Of a DNA stretch of 64,000 nucleotides, positions 23,840 through 31,396 are shown in pieces (position 1 is the stretch's first letter; each line of letters opens with the position of its first letter). Made by a program: the position numbers and the translations under genes. This DNA is from Mycoplasma leachii PG50 (lineage in GTDB: Bacteria; Bacillota_I; Bacilli_A; Mycoplasmatales; Mycoplasmataceae): positions 558,001-622,000 of the forward strand of contig NC_014751.1 of the NCBI RefSeq assembly GCF_000183365.1, read 5' to 3'. The notes beneath the pieces were generated by a model that saw nothing but the letters and a program-made list of their open reading frames with translations, ran no database searches and was not told the DNA's origin.

Positions 23840-24271
23840 TTATCAATCTTTAAGATTTCTTTTTGCTATTTTATATCTAAATTTTATATATTTAATTTGT
23901 CTTTTTTTATTTTTGTAATTTAATTTTGCTAATTTAAATAGCTCTTTTTCTTGATTATTTTTATTTTTTTTGCTTTCTTTTAAATTTTTTTTATGTTTTT
24001 CTAATTTAATTTTTGCAACTGTTTTTTTAGCATAAGCAAGTTTTAATTCAGTTTGAATTTTTTCAACAAGTTCAGTTTGAGTTAATACTTGATTAAAATT
24101 ATAAGTTTTTGTTAAATGGTTTTTATCATTAAAAATTTCTACTATTAATTTTTGTTTTTTAGCCATTCTTATAGCCAGATTAACTGCTTTGTTATGTTCT
24201 AAAAAACTACCATTTTCATCTTTTTTAACTACTAATTTTTTATCATTAGTTTTTTTTATAGTTCAACTCAT
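23840..24271 (-). CDS. Small lysine-rich protein of unknown function
   Basis: 143 residues, not recognised. The N-terminal half (MSWTIKKTNDKKLVVKKDEN, then a helix with NKAVNLAIRMAKKQKL and VEIFNDKNHLTKTYNF) looks like a small alpha/beta domain resembling DUF2188-type proteins. The C-terminal half is a very basic helix, 40% Lys/Arg by eye. The start at 24271 is in frame with a later ATG at 24166 and preserves a sensible N-terminal domain, but its SD (GGTG) is weak. It lies between tRNA-Leu and pstS; no operon link is certain. Confidence 0.65.
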
Positions 24272-24324
24272 ATTAACACCAATTAAATTATTTACTTATT
24301 TTATTCTAATAAATAAAAAAAGAA

Positions 24325-24346
24325 AAACTTGGATTTCTCCAAGTTT
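24325..24346 (-). terminator. Terminator downstream of tRNA-Leu
   Basis: Stem AAACTTGG / CCAAGTTT around a 6-base loop, followed on the minus strand by a T-rich run. It begins about 10 bases past the tRNA 3' end. Confidence 0.8.
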
Positions 24347-24355
24347 ATACTCAAT

Positions 24356-24440
24356 TGGTGCCCTTTATCGGGGTCGAACCGATACGAATTTCTTCGTTAG
24401 ATTTTGAGTCTAATGCGTCTGCCAATTCCGCCAAAAGGGC
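24356..24440 (-). tRNA. tRNA-Leu, anticodon CAA
   Basis: 85 bases including an encoded CCA. Acceptor GCCCTTT pairs with AAAGGGC; D-loop GGAATTGGCAGACGC; anticodon stem TTAGA/TCTAA enclosing CTCAAAA, so the anticodon is CAA (reads UUG). It has a variable arm AACGAAGAAATTCGT and a T-arm with GGTTCGAACCC. The long variable arm confirms class II. Confidence 0.97.
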
Positions 24441-24460
24441 TTGATACTAGTTTTATTATA

Positions 24461-24484
24461 TAAAAAAATATGACAAATGTCATA
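24461..24484 (-). terminator. Terminator downstream of rpmB
   Basis: Stem TATGACA / TGTCATA with a very short loop, followed on the minus strand by seven T. It lies between rpmB and tRNA-Leu. Confidence 0.7.
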
Positions 24485-24501
24485 CTAGTATTATTTTATT
24501 A

Positions 24502-24699
24502 TTAAACGATTTTTTCTTGTTTTTTTAGAGTTCTTAATGTTCTAGCAGATACTTTTATATTAAATACACTACCATTTTCATCTATTACTCTAACTTTTTG
24601 CAAATTCAAGTTTCATTTTCTTTTAGTTGCATTTAATGCGTGTGATCTTGATTGACCTGACAAAGCACTTTTACCAGTCAAAGCATCTCTTCTTGCCAT
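24502..24699 (-). CDS. rpmB: Ribosomal protein bL28
   Basis: 65 residues. [20 protein letters not shown] and a C-terminal [12 protein letters not shown] are characteristic of bL28. No zinc-binding cysteines. SD GAGGTG. Monocistronic between a promoter at 24740-24767 and a terminator at 24461-24484. Confidence 0.97.
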
Positions 24700-24739
24700 A
24701 AACTTCACCTCTTAGTTCTAAAATTACTCATACTATTAA

Positions 24740-24767
24740 ATAGTACTATATTTAATTTAAAATTCAA
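24740..24767 (-). promoter_or_regulatory. rpmB promoter
   Basis: On the minus strand TTGAAT (24762-24767) and TACTAT (24740-24745) are separated by 16 bases, about 40 bases before the rpmB start. Confidence 0.6.
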
Positions 24768-24867
24768 GAAAATTATATCTTTATAAAATAATTATTTGCT
24801 AATTTCCTTACTAAATAATTGTCTTTTTTTATGTTAGAATAATTAGGATGAAAGATAGGTGTTTTTC

Positions 24868-25188
24868 ATGGGTAATATAGATCAATTTGTTGTTCAGAGA
24901 ATAAGAGAAGCTGTAGTTACAGTGCCTGGTGTAGTAGGGCTTGCAAATTTCTCTTCAAAAGATAAAAATGACCTATCTACAAATGACATTCACAAAGCTA
25001 TTGAATTTGTAATAGATAAGAATATACAGCACTTTAAAATTCATGTGATTTTGCTTTATGAAGTAAACATTTTAGATGTTCTAAAAGAAATTCAAATTCG
25101 CGTTAAATATGAATTAGAAAAAAATTTAAAAAATAATATAGAACATAAAGTTGATGTAATTGTTGAAGATTTATTGTTAAAGATTTAA
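24868..25188 (+). CDS. Asp23/Gls24-family (YloU-like) protein
   Basis: 106 residues. REAVVTVPGVVGLANFS and the later IQIRVKYELEKNL ... HKVDVIVEDL match the Asp23 family that lies beside fakA in Firmicutes (YloU in B. subtilis). Its function is not firmly known; some family members associate with the membrane or cell envelope. ATG 24868 is chosen because AGGTG lies 6 bases upstream, overlapping the alternative GTG at 24859. An extended -10 TGTTAGAAT lies just upstream. Confidence 0.88.
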   Translation: MGNIDQFVVQRIREAVVTVPGVVGLANFSSKDKNDLSTNDIHKAIEFVIDKNIQHFKIHVILLYEVNILDVLKEIQIRVKYELEKNLKNNIEHKVDVIVEDLLLKI

Positions 25189-25217
25189 TTTTAAAAAATA
25201 GGAAAGATCTGAGTAAA

Positions 25218-26861
25218 ATGAAAAAATTAGAATTATTAAAAAACATGATCACAAGTGGAGTTAATAATCTATACAATCATTATCCACAAATAGATAAATT
25301 AAATGTATTTCCTGTTCCTGATGGTGATACTGGAACTAATATGAATCTTACTACTACAAATGGTTATAATGAAGTTATTGATGTTGAATATGAAAGCATT
25401 GGTAAATTTCTATCAGCTTTTTCTAGAGGATTAATAATGGGGGCTAGAGGTAATTCTGGAGTTATTTTTAGTCAAATTATCAAAGGTCTATCTCTTGGAA
25501 TGAGTAATGCTAAAGACTTATCTGTTAGTGAATGAAAATCTGGATTTAATAAAGCTAGTGAGATTGCTTATAAAGCTGTTATGAAACCAGTTGAAGGAAC
25601 AATTTTAACAGTTATTAGAGAAACTAGTGAACAAATTAACCAGCTTGATGATAATATTGATATTAAAAAATTCTGAAAACAAGTAGTTAAAAATGCTAAC
25701 AACTCTTTAGAAAACACCCCTAATTTATTGCCTTTATTAAAAGAAGTTGGTGTTGTGGATTCTGGTGGTTATGGATTAATTAAATTTTTAGAAGGTATTG
25801 AATATTATGTTTCTAATGAGAAAGTTGTTGCTAAATTAGATAAATTAGAAACTAATACTGGTGGAAACATTGATATGCAAATTGAAGAAGAATTTGGATA
25901 TTGTACAGAAGCTATTGTTATGTTAAATAATGATTGAATTAATAAGCTACAAAATTCAATGATTAGAGATCAATTACAAATTTTTGGAAATACTTCTATA
26001 GTTGTAGTTATTGACAATGATATTTTAAAAGTACACACTCACTCACTTTCACCAGGGCAAGTACTACAATTTTTACAACAATATGGAGATTTTCAAACTT
26101 TAAAAATTGAAAATATGAATCTTCAAGCAAATAAACAAGTAAAAAATGCTGATCAAAAATGAAAAGAAAACTCAAACATTAAAGCTGAAAGAAAACTTAT
26201 TAATGAAGTTGCAATTATTTCTGTAGTTTCAAGCGAAAAACAAAAACGTTATTTTGAAAATGAACTAGGAATTAGTTTTGCAATTAATGCTGGATCAAAA
26301 ATGAACCCTTCAACTGAAGATTTCTTACAAGCAATAGAAACAGTTGATGCTAAAACAGTATTTTTATTACCAAACAGTGGAAATGTTTATTTAACTGCAA
26401 AACAAGCTGAAAAATTAGAGAATAAATCTAAAATCTATGTAATTCAAACAAAAACTATTCAACAAGGTATGGTAGCTATATTAAGTTTTGATCCTTCTGT
26501 TACTCATTCAAAAAATTATTCTTACTTATCTAAAGCAATTAAAAATGTAATTTCATTCAACATTACAAAAGCAGAAAAAAATACCACTTATAATGGTATT
26601 CAAATTAAAAAAGATAATCTATTAGCAATTGTTGATAATAATATTATTGGTGCTGAACAAACATTAGAAGCAATATTTGATAAACAATTATCAAAATATA
26701 TTAAAAGTAAAACTGAAATAATCACTATTTTTGCTGGTGGTGAAACTAATGAACAAGATTTAGTTAAATTAAGAAAGTTCTTAGATGAAGGATATGATGT
26801 TGAGTATGAAATTATTGATGGTGGTCAAGAAACTTATAATTTATTAATAGCAATAGAATAA
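25218..26861 (+). CDS. fakA: Fatty acid kinase subunit FakA (DhaL-like, YloV)
   Basis: 547 residues, the size of FakA. The N-terminal DhaL-type kinase domain has VFPVPDGDTGTNM (Mg/ATP-binding aspartates) and GARGNSGVIFSQI; the C-terminal domain carries the conserved IDGGQETYNLLIAIE end. It phosphorylates FakB-bound fatty acids so that PlsX and the acyltransferases can use imported lipids, fitting a mollicute that cannot make fatty acids. A DegV-like FakB is not in the window. plsX follows after 31 bases. Confidence 0.94.
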
Positions 26862-26880
26862 TCCCTAATAGGGATTTTTT
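26860..26880 (+). terminator. Weak terminator or attenuator hairpin between fakA and plsX
   Basis: Stem AATCCC / GGGATT followed by a T-run, starting directly at the fakA stop; the plsX SD (AAAGGAG) lies just after the T-run. With only six stem pairs it would probably reduce, not stop, transcription into plsX. Confidence 0.5.
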
Positions 26881-26892
26881 AAAGGAGAAATT

Positions 26893-27897
26893 ATGTACAA
26901 AATAGCTTTTGATGTAATGGGATCAGATTTAGGAAGTTTAACAGCTATAAAAGCAGCTAGTGAATTTATTAAAGAACATGATGATTTATATTTAATTTTT
27001 GTTGGAGATGAAACTGAAATTAAAACTGCTTTAGAGCAAAACCCAATTGATAAAAATAAATATGAAATTTTACCAACTAGTCAAGTAATTGATATGAATG
27101 GATCAATTCTAGATATTAGAAGAAAAAAAGATGCATCTATTATTAGAACTTTAGAACTTGTAAGAGATCAAAAAGTTGATGGAATGCTAACAGCTGGAAA
27201 TTCGGCTGCTTTTATAAGTGCTGCTCATTTTATTTTAGGTGAACTAAATAATATAGTTCGTGCTGGTTTTATGCCAACAATGCCTAATGCTAAAAATAAA
27301 TTAACTTTATTATTAGATGTTGGGGCAAATAATGAAAATACACCTGAAGATTTAATAAATTATGCAAAAATGGCAAATATTTACTATAAAGAAGTTTTAA
27401 AAAATCCTAATGCAACTGTTGGATTATTAAATATTGGAACTGAAAAATCTAAAGGTTTAGAATTACAAAAACAAACTTTTAAACAATTAGAAAAACTAAA
27501 AAATATAAAATTTATTGGAAACGTTGAATCAAGAGATGTACTAACTGGTAATGTTGATATTATTGTAACTGATGGTTATAGTGGGAATATATGTTTAAAA
27601 GCTTGTGAGGGTGCTGCGAAAGTTTTATTAAATGAAATTAAAAAAGAAATTACTTCATCATTTGTTAGAAAACTAGCTGCTTTAGTTTTAAAAAAATCAT
27701 TTAAAAATGTTGCTGCTAAATTTGACTATAAAAATCATGCTGGAGCTATTTTATTAGGTGTAAAAGGAATTTGTTTTAAATCACACGGTTCAAGTGATGT
27801 TAGATCGTTTAAAGCAACACTAAGAATGACTTTAGATGCTATTAAAAATAATATTGTTAAAAAAATAGAAAAAGGATTAATAAAAAATGAATATTAA
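26893..27897 (+). CDS. plsX: Phosphate acyltransferase PlsX
   Basis: 334 residues. Interconverts acyl-ACP/acyl-phosphate, feeding PlsY for phosphatidic acid synthesis. [11 protein letters not shown] at the N-terminus, [19 protein letters not shown] and [16 protein letters not shown] are typical. SD AAAGGAG. The stop lies 11 bases inside rnc. With fakA it links exogenous fatty-acid activation to phospholipid synthesis. Confidence 0.96.
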   Translation: MYKIAFDVMGSDLGSLTAIKAASEFIKEHDDLYLIFVGDETEIKTALEQNPIDKNKYEILPTSQVIDMNGSILDIRRKKDASIIRTLELVRDQKVDGMLTAGNSAAFISAAHFILGELNNIVRAGFMPTMPNAKNKLTLLLDVGANNENTPEDLINYAKMANIYYKEVLKNPNATVGLLNIGTEKSKGLELQKQTFKQLEKLKNIKFIGNVESRDVLTGNVDIIVTDGYSGNICLKACEGAAKVLLNEIKKEITSSFVRKLAALVLKKSFKNVAAKFDYKNHAGAILLGVKGICFKSHGSSDVRSFKATLRMTLDAIKNNIVKKIEKGLIKNEY

Positions 27898-28585
27898 AAA
27901 CTTTTTTGAAAAATATAACATAAAAATAAATGATCAACAAATATATAAAGAAGCTTTAACTCATAATTCTTATGCTAATGAGCGTAAGTTAAAATATTCT
28001 TATCAAAGATTAGAATTTTTAGGTGATGCTATTTTACAAATGTATACTTCAAAATTCTTATTTTTTAATTACTCTAAATTAGGTGAAGGTGAACTGACCA
28101 GACTAAGAGCAAGTATAGTTAGAGAAGAATCATTATCTAGAATTGCTAGAGATATTAATTTAGGTCAATTAATAAGATTAGGTCATAGTGAACTAATGAC
28201 TAAAGGTTATGAAAAACAATCAATTTTAGCTGATATATTTGAAGCTTTAACTGCAGCTATTTATTTGGATCAAAGTGAAGAAGGATTATTAATTTGACTA
28301 GAGCAAACTTTATTTAAATATATGAAAGATCCCACTTTTATTAATGTTACAAAAGACTTTAAATCTGAATTACAAGAATTATTACAATCAGAAAAAAGAA
28401 GTGATTTAAAATACATTACTGAAAATGAAGAATTTTTTGCAAATGAAAATAAAACTTTATACACAGTTAGCATTAATTTAGATGGGCAAAAATTTGGAGT
28501 TGGTAAAGGTTATTCTAAACAAGAGGCTGAACAGAATGCTGCTAGTGATTGTTTGTCAAAACTTAAAAAACCATTAAGTAATTAA
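27887..28585 (+). CDS. rnc: Ribonuclease III
   Basis: 232 residues: endonuclease domain with [12 protein letters not shown] and [14 protein letters not shown] (catalytic acidic residues present), then a double-stranded RNA-binding domain with [19 protein letters not shown]. Processes rRNA and structured mRNAs. Start ATG 27887 overlaps plsX by 11 bases and has AAAGGATT upstream. A TGA at 28298 is read as Trp. In many Firmicutes rnc is followed by smc; here accessory genes lie between them. Confidence 0.96.
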
Positions 28586-28602
28586 AAGAACGTGAGTTCT
28601 TT
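28585..28602 (+). terminator. Terminator downstream of rnc
   Basis: Stem AAAGAAC / GTTCTTT with a GTGA tetraloop followed by a T-run, beginning at the rnc stop codon. Confidence 0.85.
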
Positions 28603-28711
28603 TTTTATTACTTGTTATTATAATTTTGCTCTTAGTAGATAAAAATTTTTATGAACTATTTTAGTAAAGTAATTATGCTAAAATTTATATAAGAATCAAG
28701 AGGTGAACAAT

Positions 28712-29164
28712 ATGAGACCAAAATATAGTTACAAAGATATTTCAGATTGATTTTTATCAAAAGAAAGTATGACACCTAAAAAACTTCAAAAACTAACTTA
28801 TTATGCTGAAGCATGAGCTTATGCATTATTTGATGAAGGCATTCTGAGTGATACATCATTTCAAGCGTGAATACATGGTCCTGTTTCTCCTGAATTATGA
28901 AGAGATTACAAAGTTTATGGATGAAATGAAATTCCAAAAAAAGAAAATAATGATTATAAATTGGATAAAAATACTCTAGAGCTTTTAGATGCAGTTTGGA
29001 GTACTTATGGTGAAAGAACTGGATATGAATTAGAAGCCATATCACACTCTGAAACACCTTGAATAAATGCAAGAAAAGGTTTAGAAGAATTAGAAGCATC
29101 AACTAAATTAATTAAACCAGAAGATATGAAAAATTATTATAGAAGTATTTATACAGGTGATTAA
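28712..29164 (+). CDS. Panacea/SocA-domain (DUF4065) antitoxin-like protein
   Basis: 150 residues, visible only when six TGA codons are read as Trp (one TGG is also used). It has the full DUF4065 pattern: TPKKLQKLTYYAEAWAY near the N-terminus, FQAWIHGPVSPELWRDYKVYGW in the middle, then TYGERTGYELEAISHSETPW. This domain was first noted in phage GepA/SocA proteins and was shown to act as a widespread antitoxin domain (PanA) paired with many unrelated toxins. SD GAGGTG 6 bases before ATG 28712. The next gene begins 2 bases after the stop, as in PanAT operons. The antitoxin role here is inferred from domain and context. Confidence 0.88.
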
Positions 29165-29166
29165 TT

Positions 29167-29553
29167 TTGAAAAAAAGCTTAACTAAAGAACTAAATTGAG
29201 ATAAGAAAAGTGAGCTATCATCTAAAGACAAATCATATCCATTTAAGATTGCTATTATTCATGAGTTAGATAATGGTTTTGATTTTAAATCACTTACAAT
29301 AAGTGGTCTTAAAAATTTTCATAACTTAATATATGATATTTTGAGTAAAAAATTAACAATTGCTCAAGTTGAAAAATTATATATGAGAACACATTCTAAG
29401 CCACTTGAAAAAAGATGAGTAAGTGAGCAGTTAGAAATTAGAGAAATACATTTAGGAAAAAATAGAAATCCTTTTAGATTATTTGGCTATTTAAATAAAG
29501 ACAATTATTTTGTTCTAACAAAAATAGATCCTAATCATGAATATCATGACTAA
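29167..29553 (+). CDS. Small protein downstream of the Panacea antitoxin; candidate toxin
   Basis: 128 residues, family not recognised with certainty. Two TGA codons are read as Trp. TTG 29167 is the probable start, since AGGTGAT at the end of the upstream gene lies 5 bases before it. The fold looks alpha then beta: central helices with FKSLTISGLKNFHNLIYD and LTIAQVEKLYMRTH, then QLEIREIHLGKNRNPFRLFGY and YFVLTKIDPNHEYHD. The order basic surface - RLFGY strand - hydrophobic strand is reminiscent of RelE/HigB-like mRNA interferases, but key residues were not verified. Its position as second gene of a DUF4065 operon makes a toxin the simplest reading. Confidence 0.7.
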
Positions 29554-29873
29554 TTGTTAAGAGCGAAATCTTAATGTTTTTATAACAAGAAATATAAATT
29601 AATTTATTTAAAACAACTAATTATTAAAACAATCAATAAAAAAATAGTGTTATTTAGATTTAATTCTATTGATACTATTTTTATTTTATTTAATATCTAA
29701 TATAATGTGTTTTTAAGCAAGTATAAGTTATTTAAAAAAATAAATAAAATTATCTCATTTAAAGATTTATTTTTTAGAATTTTTATCAAAAATCATAGAG
29801 TTTTTAAGTATTTTTTATTAATAAAAATTATTTAAAAAGTATTGGACTGACAAATTTAAGGTATAAAAAAATT
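29554..29873. other. 320-base AT-rich gap between the toxin candidate and the repeat lipoprotein
   Basis: No open frame or RNA gene recognised. A weak long-loop stem AAAAATAGT / ACTATTTTT (29640-29682) may end the Panacea operon. The right part (about 29805-29873) resembles 31121-31191, the sequence after a decayed second lipoprotein copy, so it belongs to the duplicated unit. Confidence 0.5.
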
Positions 29874-31061
29874 TTATTTTTGATCAATATGATTTAAAAC
29901 ATCTTGATTAAAAAGAGGCATTTTTTCTTCAATTAAATTATTTTCAATTTCCTTTCTAAAATTTTGTGCCTTTGCAACTTTTCTGACATTTCATTTTTTT
30001 AAAGATTGTCTAAATGACTTTGCTCTAGCAAACATTCCATACATATCAATTACGTTTGATGTGTCTCATTTTGAAATGTCTTGATTAAAAGACTCGGCAT
30101 CTGCAAACATATTATTAGTTGATGCAACATTAGAAATATCTCAATTTGTTATTTTTCCATTGAATTTTGTGGCATCTCAAAACATATGTGCCATATTTTT
30201 TACATTTTTAACATCTCAATTGTTTAAATCTTGATTAAAATTTTTTGCTCCAAAGAACATAGCAGACATATCAGTAACTTTTGAAGTATTTCACTTACCA
30301 ATTGGTTGGTCAAATTTTTCCGCATCAAAAAAAACACCGCTCATATCAGTAACTTTTGAAGTATTTCAATTAGATATATTAGTATTAAAGTTTTTAGCAT
30401 TATTAAATGCGTTTGTAAAACTTGTTACATTTGATGTATTTCACTTATCAAGGTTAATAATATTTTGAGTTTTTAAATTTTGAAATGCATTATAGAATGA
30501 ATTAATTTTTAATGGTAATGTTACAGGAACCTTTGTAATAGTCTTTTTTTCAATATTCAATCGTATATGAGTTTCATATTTTTTATAACCTATTTGTGTT
30601 ATTTCATCAAGATTAGTAGGTGAATATTTAGTTTTTACTTCATCTTGTAAAACAGTTTTTAGAACAAATGGGATTTCTATATCAAAATATTTAAGTTTAA
30701 AATTATTTTTATTATCACCAGGAATTAAATTCTTATTAGCTAGTGTCTTATCTAAAAGTTCTAATTTATCCAAGTCTTTAATACCCTGGTTTTGAGCATA
30801 AACTTTAATTTGATCAACAACGTCTTGGAAAGTATGAAAACTACCAAAAGCTTCACTTTGTTGTTCTAAAATATTTTTAATTTCATCAATTGTTTGTTTA
30901 TTTGGGCTAAAAGTTGGGGTTTGGTTTTTTGGTTTTTTAACTTCTGTGTTCGGCTTTTTGGTTTTTTTAGTTTCTTTTGTTTGCGTTGTACAACTTATTA
31001 CTAATAAACTTGTAGTTGGAATTAAAGTAATCACACTTAAAAACTTTAAGATATTTTTCAT
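29874..31061 (-). CDS. Surface lipoprotein with BspA-like/DUF285 (PARCEL-type) 25-residue repeats
   Basis: 395 residues. A signal peptide with lipobox LVIS-C (Cys at about 24) is followed by a Lys/Thr/Pro-rich linker (residues 25-55), a non-repeat domain, and about six tandem 25-residue repeats (30450 down to about 29970) of the type WNTSKVTDMSAMF-A-FNQ, ending QKVAKAQNFRKEIE-like before the stop. This is the DUF285 pattern described in mycoplasmas as palindromic amphipathic repeat coding elements, found on surface proteins and prone to recombination. SD GAAAGGA. The promoter carries an 18-base T tract, suggesting on/off switching. The substrate or host ligand is unknown. Confidence 0.88.
29965..30455 (-). 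repeat. Tandem 75-bp coding repeats (DUF285 units)
   Basis: At least six 25-codon units begin with W(N/D) followed by TS, IS or VK and V, then MF near position 13 and F-(N/D/R)-Q near position 20. Units 2 and 3 (about 30265-30375) share a long identical stretch including TCAGTAACTTTTGAAGTATT, which marks the most recent duplication or conversion. Confidence 0.8.
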
Positions 31062-31085
31062 ATACTTTCCTTTCTTTTATTGTTA

Positions 31086-31115
31086 AGTTTACAAAAAAAA
31101 AAAAAAAAAAGTAAA
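31086..31115 (-). promoter_or_regulatory. Lipoprotein promoter with an 18-base homopolymer in the spacer
   Basis: On the minus strand TTTACT (31110-31115) and TAAACT (31086-31091) frame an 18-base spacer made of T plus one G; the whole run is 18 T (31093-31110). The tract ends 31 bases before the ATG. Polymerase slippage would change the -35/-10 spacing directly, as in the M. hyorhinis vlp genes. The -35 and -10 assignments are by eye. Confidence 0.6.
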
Positions 31116-31191
31116 TAAGTAAATAAGTATTTTTTATTAATGAAAATGATTTAAAAATTATTAAATAAACCATTTCAATGTATAAAAAATT

Positions 31192-31330
31192 TTATTTTTG
31201 ATCAATAAGTTTTGAAACTTCTGGATAAAATTTAGGTGTTTTTTCATTAGGTAAATTATCTTCAATTCCTTTTCTAAAGTTTTGTGCACTTATAACCTTT
31301 TTAACATATTTGTCCAAATATTTTGTCCTA
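31192..31330 (-). pseudogene. C-terminal remnant of a second DUF285 lipoprotein
   Basis: On the minus strand this reads KVISAQNFRKGIEDNL, then a few variable residues and LIDQK with stop, matching the C-terminus of the intact lipoprotein (KVAKAQNFRKEIENNL ... HIDQK). The bases after the stop (31121-31191) also resemble those after the intact gene. The upstream part (WNVR and all repeats) is missing; smc regulatory sequence follows at once. Confidence 0.8.
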
Positions 31331-31333
31331 GTT

Positions 31334-31386
31334 TTGATTTTGTTATTTTTTAAAATAATATAATATAAATGTGTTATATAAAGGAG
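31334..31386 (+). promoter_or_regulatory. smc promoter and ribosome-binding site
   Basis: TTGATT (31334-31339), a 19-base spacer, TATAAT (31359-31364), then AAGGAG (31381-31386) before ATG 31397. The promoter abuts the lipoprotein remnant. Confidence 0.6.
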
Positions 31387-31396
31387 TTATTAATTA

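Noticed and set aside
29554..29873. A small RNA in the gap after the toxin candidate
   Set aside because: Only a weak long-loop stem; no promoter and no compact structure to support it.
29965..30455. Regularly spaced repeats as a CRISPR array
   Set aside because: Repeats are coding, 75 bp in period, degenerate and in frame; they form DUF285 units.
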